Of a DNA stretch of 64,000 nt, positions 63,396 to 64,000 are shown piece after piece. This stretch comes from Devosia ginsengisoli (GTDB taxonomy: Bacteria > Pseudomonadota > Alphaproteobacteria > Rhizobiales > Devosiaceae). Within the stretch, counting starts at the first letter, position 1, and every line of letters starts with the position of its first letter. The stretch is taken from assembly GCF_024707105.1 (NCBI RefSeq), contig NZ_JANQAJ010000005.1, positions 186,001 to 250,000 of the forward strand. The letters run 5' to 3'. Under the pieces are notes generated by a model. The model worked only from the letters and a program-made list of their open reading frames with translations. It searched no databases and had not been told where the DNA came from. The position numbers and the translations under genes are program-made.

Positions 63396-64000
63396 ATGAG
63401 CAAAAGCACGGGCCATGTGACGGTCCTCGATCATCCCCTGATCCAGCACAAGCTGACCATCATGCGGAACAAGGAAACCTCCATTGCCGGCTTCCGGCGC
63501 CTGCTGCGCGAAATCGCCCATCTCATGTGCTACGAAGTGACGCGCGATCTCGAACTGGAGATGATCCCCATCGACACGCCCATGGCGGCCATGGATTCCC
63601 CCGCCATCAAGGGTAAGAAGCTGGTCTTCGCCTCCATCCTGCGCGCCGGCAATGGCCTGCTCGATGGCATGCTCGATCTGGTGCCCGCCGCCCGCGTCGC
63701 CCATATCGGCCTCTATCGCGACCACGAAACGCTGGAGCCGGTCGAATACTATTTCAAGGCGCCCGCCGATCTGGAAAACCGGCTGATCATCGTGGTCGAT
63801 CCGATGCTGGCCACCGGCAATTCGGCCACTGCCGCCATTGAAAAGCTCAAGGAGCGCGGCGCCAACAATATCCGCTTCCTCTGCCTGCTCGCCGCCCCCG
63901 AAGGCATCAGGAACTTCACCGAAAGCCAGCCCGACGTCCCGGTCTACACCGCCGCTATCGACAGCCATCTCAACGAGAAGGGCTATATCGTCCCGGGTCT
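63396..64000 (+). CDS. upp: Uracil phosphoribosyltransferase (partial, C-terminus beyond window)
   Basis: The first 201 codons of a gene that usually has about 209. [20 protein letters not shown] at the start, [13 protein letters not shown], the PRPP loop [19 protein letters not shown] (about residue 130) and the closing [15 protein letters not shown] are the UPRTase signatures. It makes UMP from uracil and PRPP, salvaging the uracil released by the upstream phosphorylases. It follows deoB by 20 bases and has no stop within the window. Confidence 0.95.
   Translation, partial: MSKSTGHVTVLDHPLIQHKLTIMRNKETSIAGFRRLLREIAHLMCYEVTRDLELEMIPIDTPMAAMDSPAIKGKKLVFASILRAGNGLLDGMLDLVPAARVAHIGLYRDHETLEPVEYYFKAPADLENRLIIVVDPMLATGNSATAAIEKLKERGANNIRFLCLLAAPEGIRNFTESQPDVPVYTAAIDSHLNEKGYIVPG

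Overview
The window reads as chromosomal DNA of an alphaproteobacterium of the order Hyphomicrobiales, most likely Devosia or a close relative (inference). The grounds are high GC with strong GCC/GGC codon use, many LacI/GntR/MarR-controlled uptake and catabolic loci, and three families of short GC-rich palindromic intergenic repeats, one of which (encoding roughly PHGEPVEPRGRG when translated) is the kind seen in such genomes. No tRNA, rRNA, CRISPR array, insertion sequence or prophage gene was seen. Coding density is high and most genes lie in operons with ATGA or TGATG overlaps.

Layout. 1-5.0 kb: the start of a Gfo/Idh/MocA oxidoreductase, an NTF2-like protein, an MFS permease, an M81 (MlrC-type) metallopeptidase and an SDR. 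5.0-17.8 kb: an aromatic-acid locus. It has marR, an amidohydrolase resembling the 4-hydroxyphenyl-beta-ketoacyl-CoA hydrolase, and a TRAP transporter on one transcript; an acyl-CoA dehydrogenase, an HSD17B10-like dehydrogenase and a feruloyl-CoA synthase on a second; a divergent enoyl-CoA hydratase; then a LigM/DesA-type tetrahydrofolate-dependent O-demethylase and a GntR regulator. Together these would take up hydroxycinnamates, shorten them by a CoA-dependent beta-oxidative route to the aromatic acid plus acetyl-CoA, and demethylate vanillate/syringate-type products. 17.9-21.9 kb: a second M81 gene, RidA, an SDR and a D-threonine-aldolase-like PLP enzyme. 22.1-29.1 kb: a LacI regulator with two matching operators and a five-gene family-5 ABC importer. 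29.1-34.0 kb: 3-methyladenine glycosylase, a small KGG-rich protein, a stress-type SDR, RecQ and a HGSNAT-like membrane protein. 34.2-38.0 kb: a heterodimeric ABC exporter with one degenerate ATPase site. 38.2-41.5 kb: a TauE/SafE permease, LysR, and a copper-chaperone set (small periplasmic protein, PCu(A)C, SCO1). 41.7-45.5 kb: a siderophore ABC importer. 46.2-49.9 kb: a poorly described three-gene cassette (Gly/Ser-tailed coiled-coil protein, DUF6384-like membrane protein, TelA-like helical protein). 50.2-50.9 kb: CoxG-like protein and a 40-residue ORF. 51.1-64.0 kb: a complete nucleoside uptake and salvage locus: BMP binding protein, ATPase, two permeases, cdd, purine nucleoside phosphorylase, deoC, an ALDH16-like two-domain aldehyde dehydrogenase, deoA, deoB and upp (cut by the window end).

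Two features cut across the regions. First, five genes otherwise intact carry a single frame slip, in four cases exactly at a run of 5-6 G or C and in the fifth at a short C4/G3 run (hdh-like SDR, second M81, SCO1, second siderophore permease, nucleoside ABC ATPase). This pattern points to homopolymer errors in the sequence, so they are annotated as one gene each. Second, one palindromic repeat lies in frame inside the linker of the two-domain aldehyde dehydrogenase and another forms the 5' end of a siderophore permease gene, showing that this repeat family can enter coding sequence.
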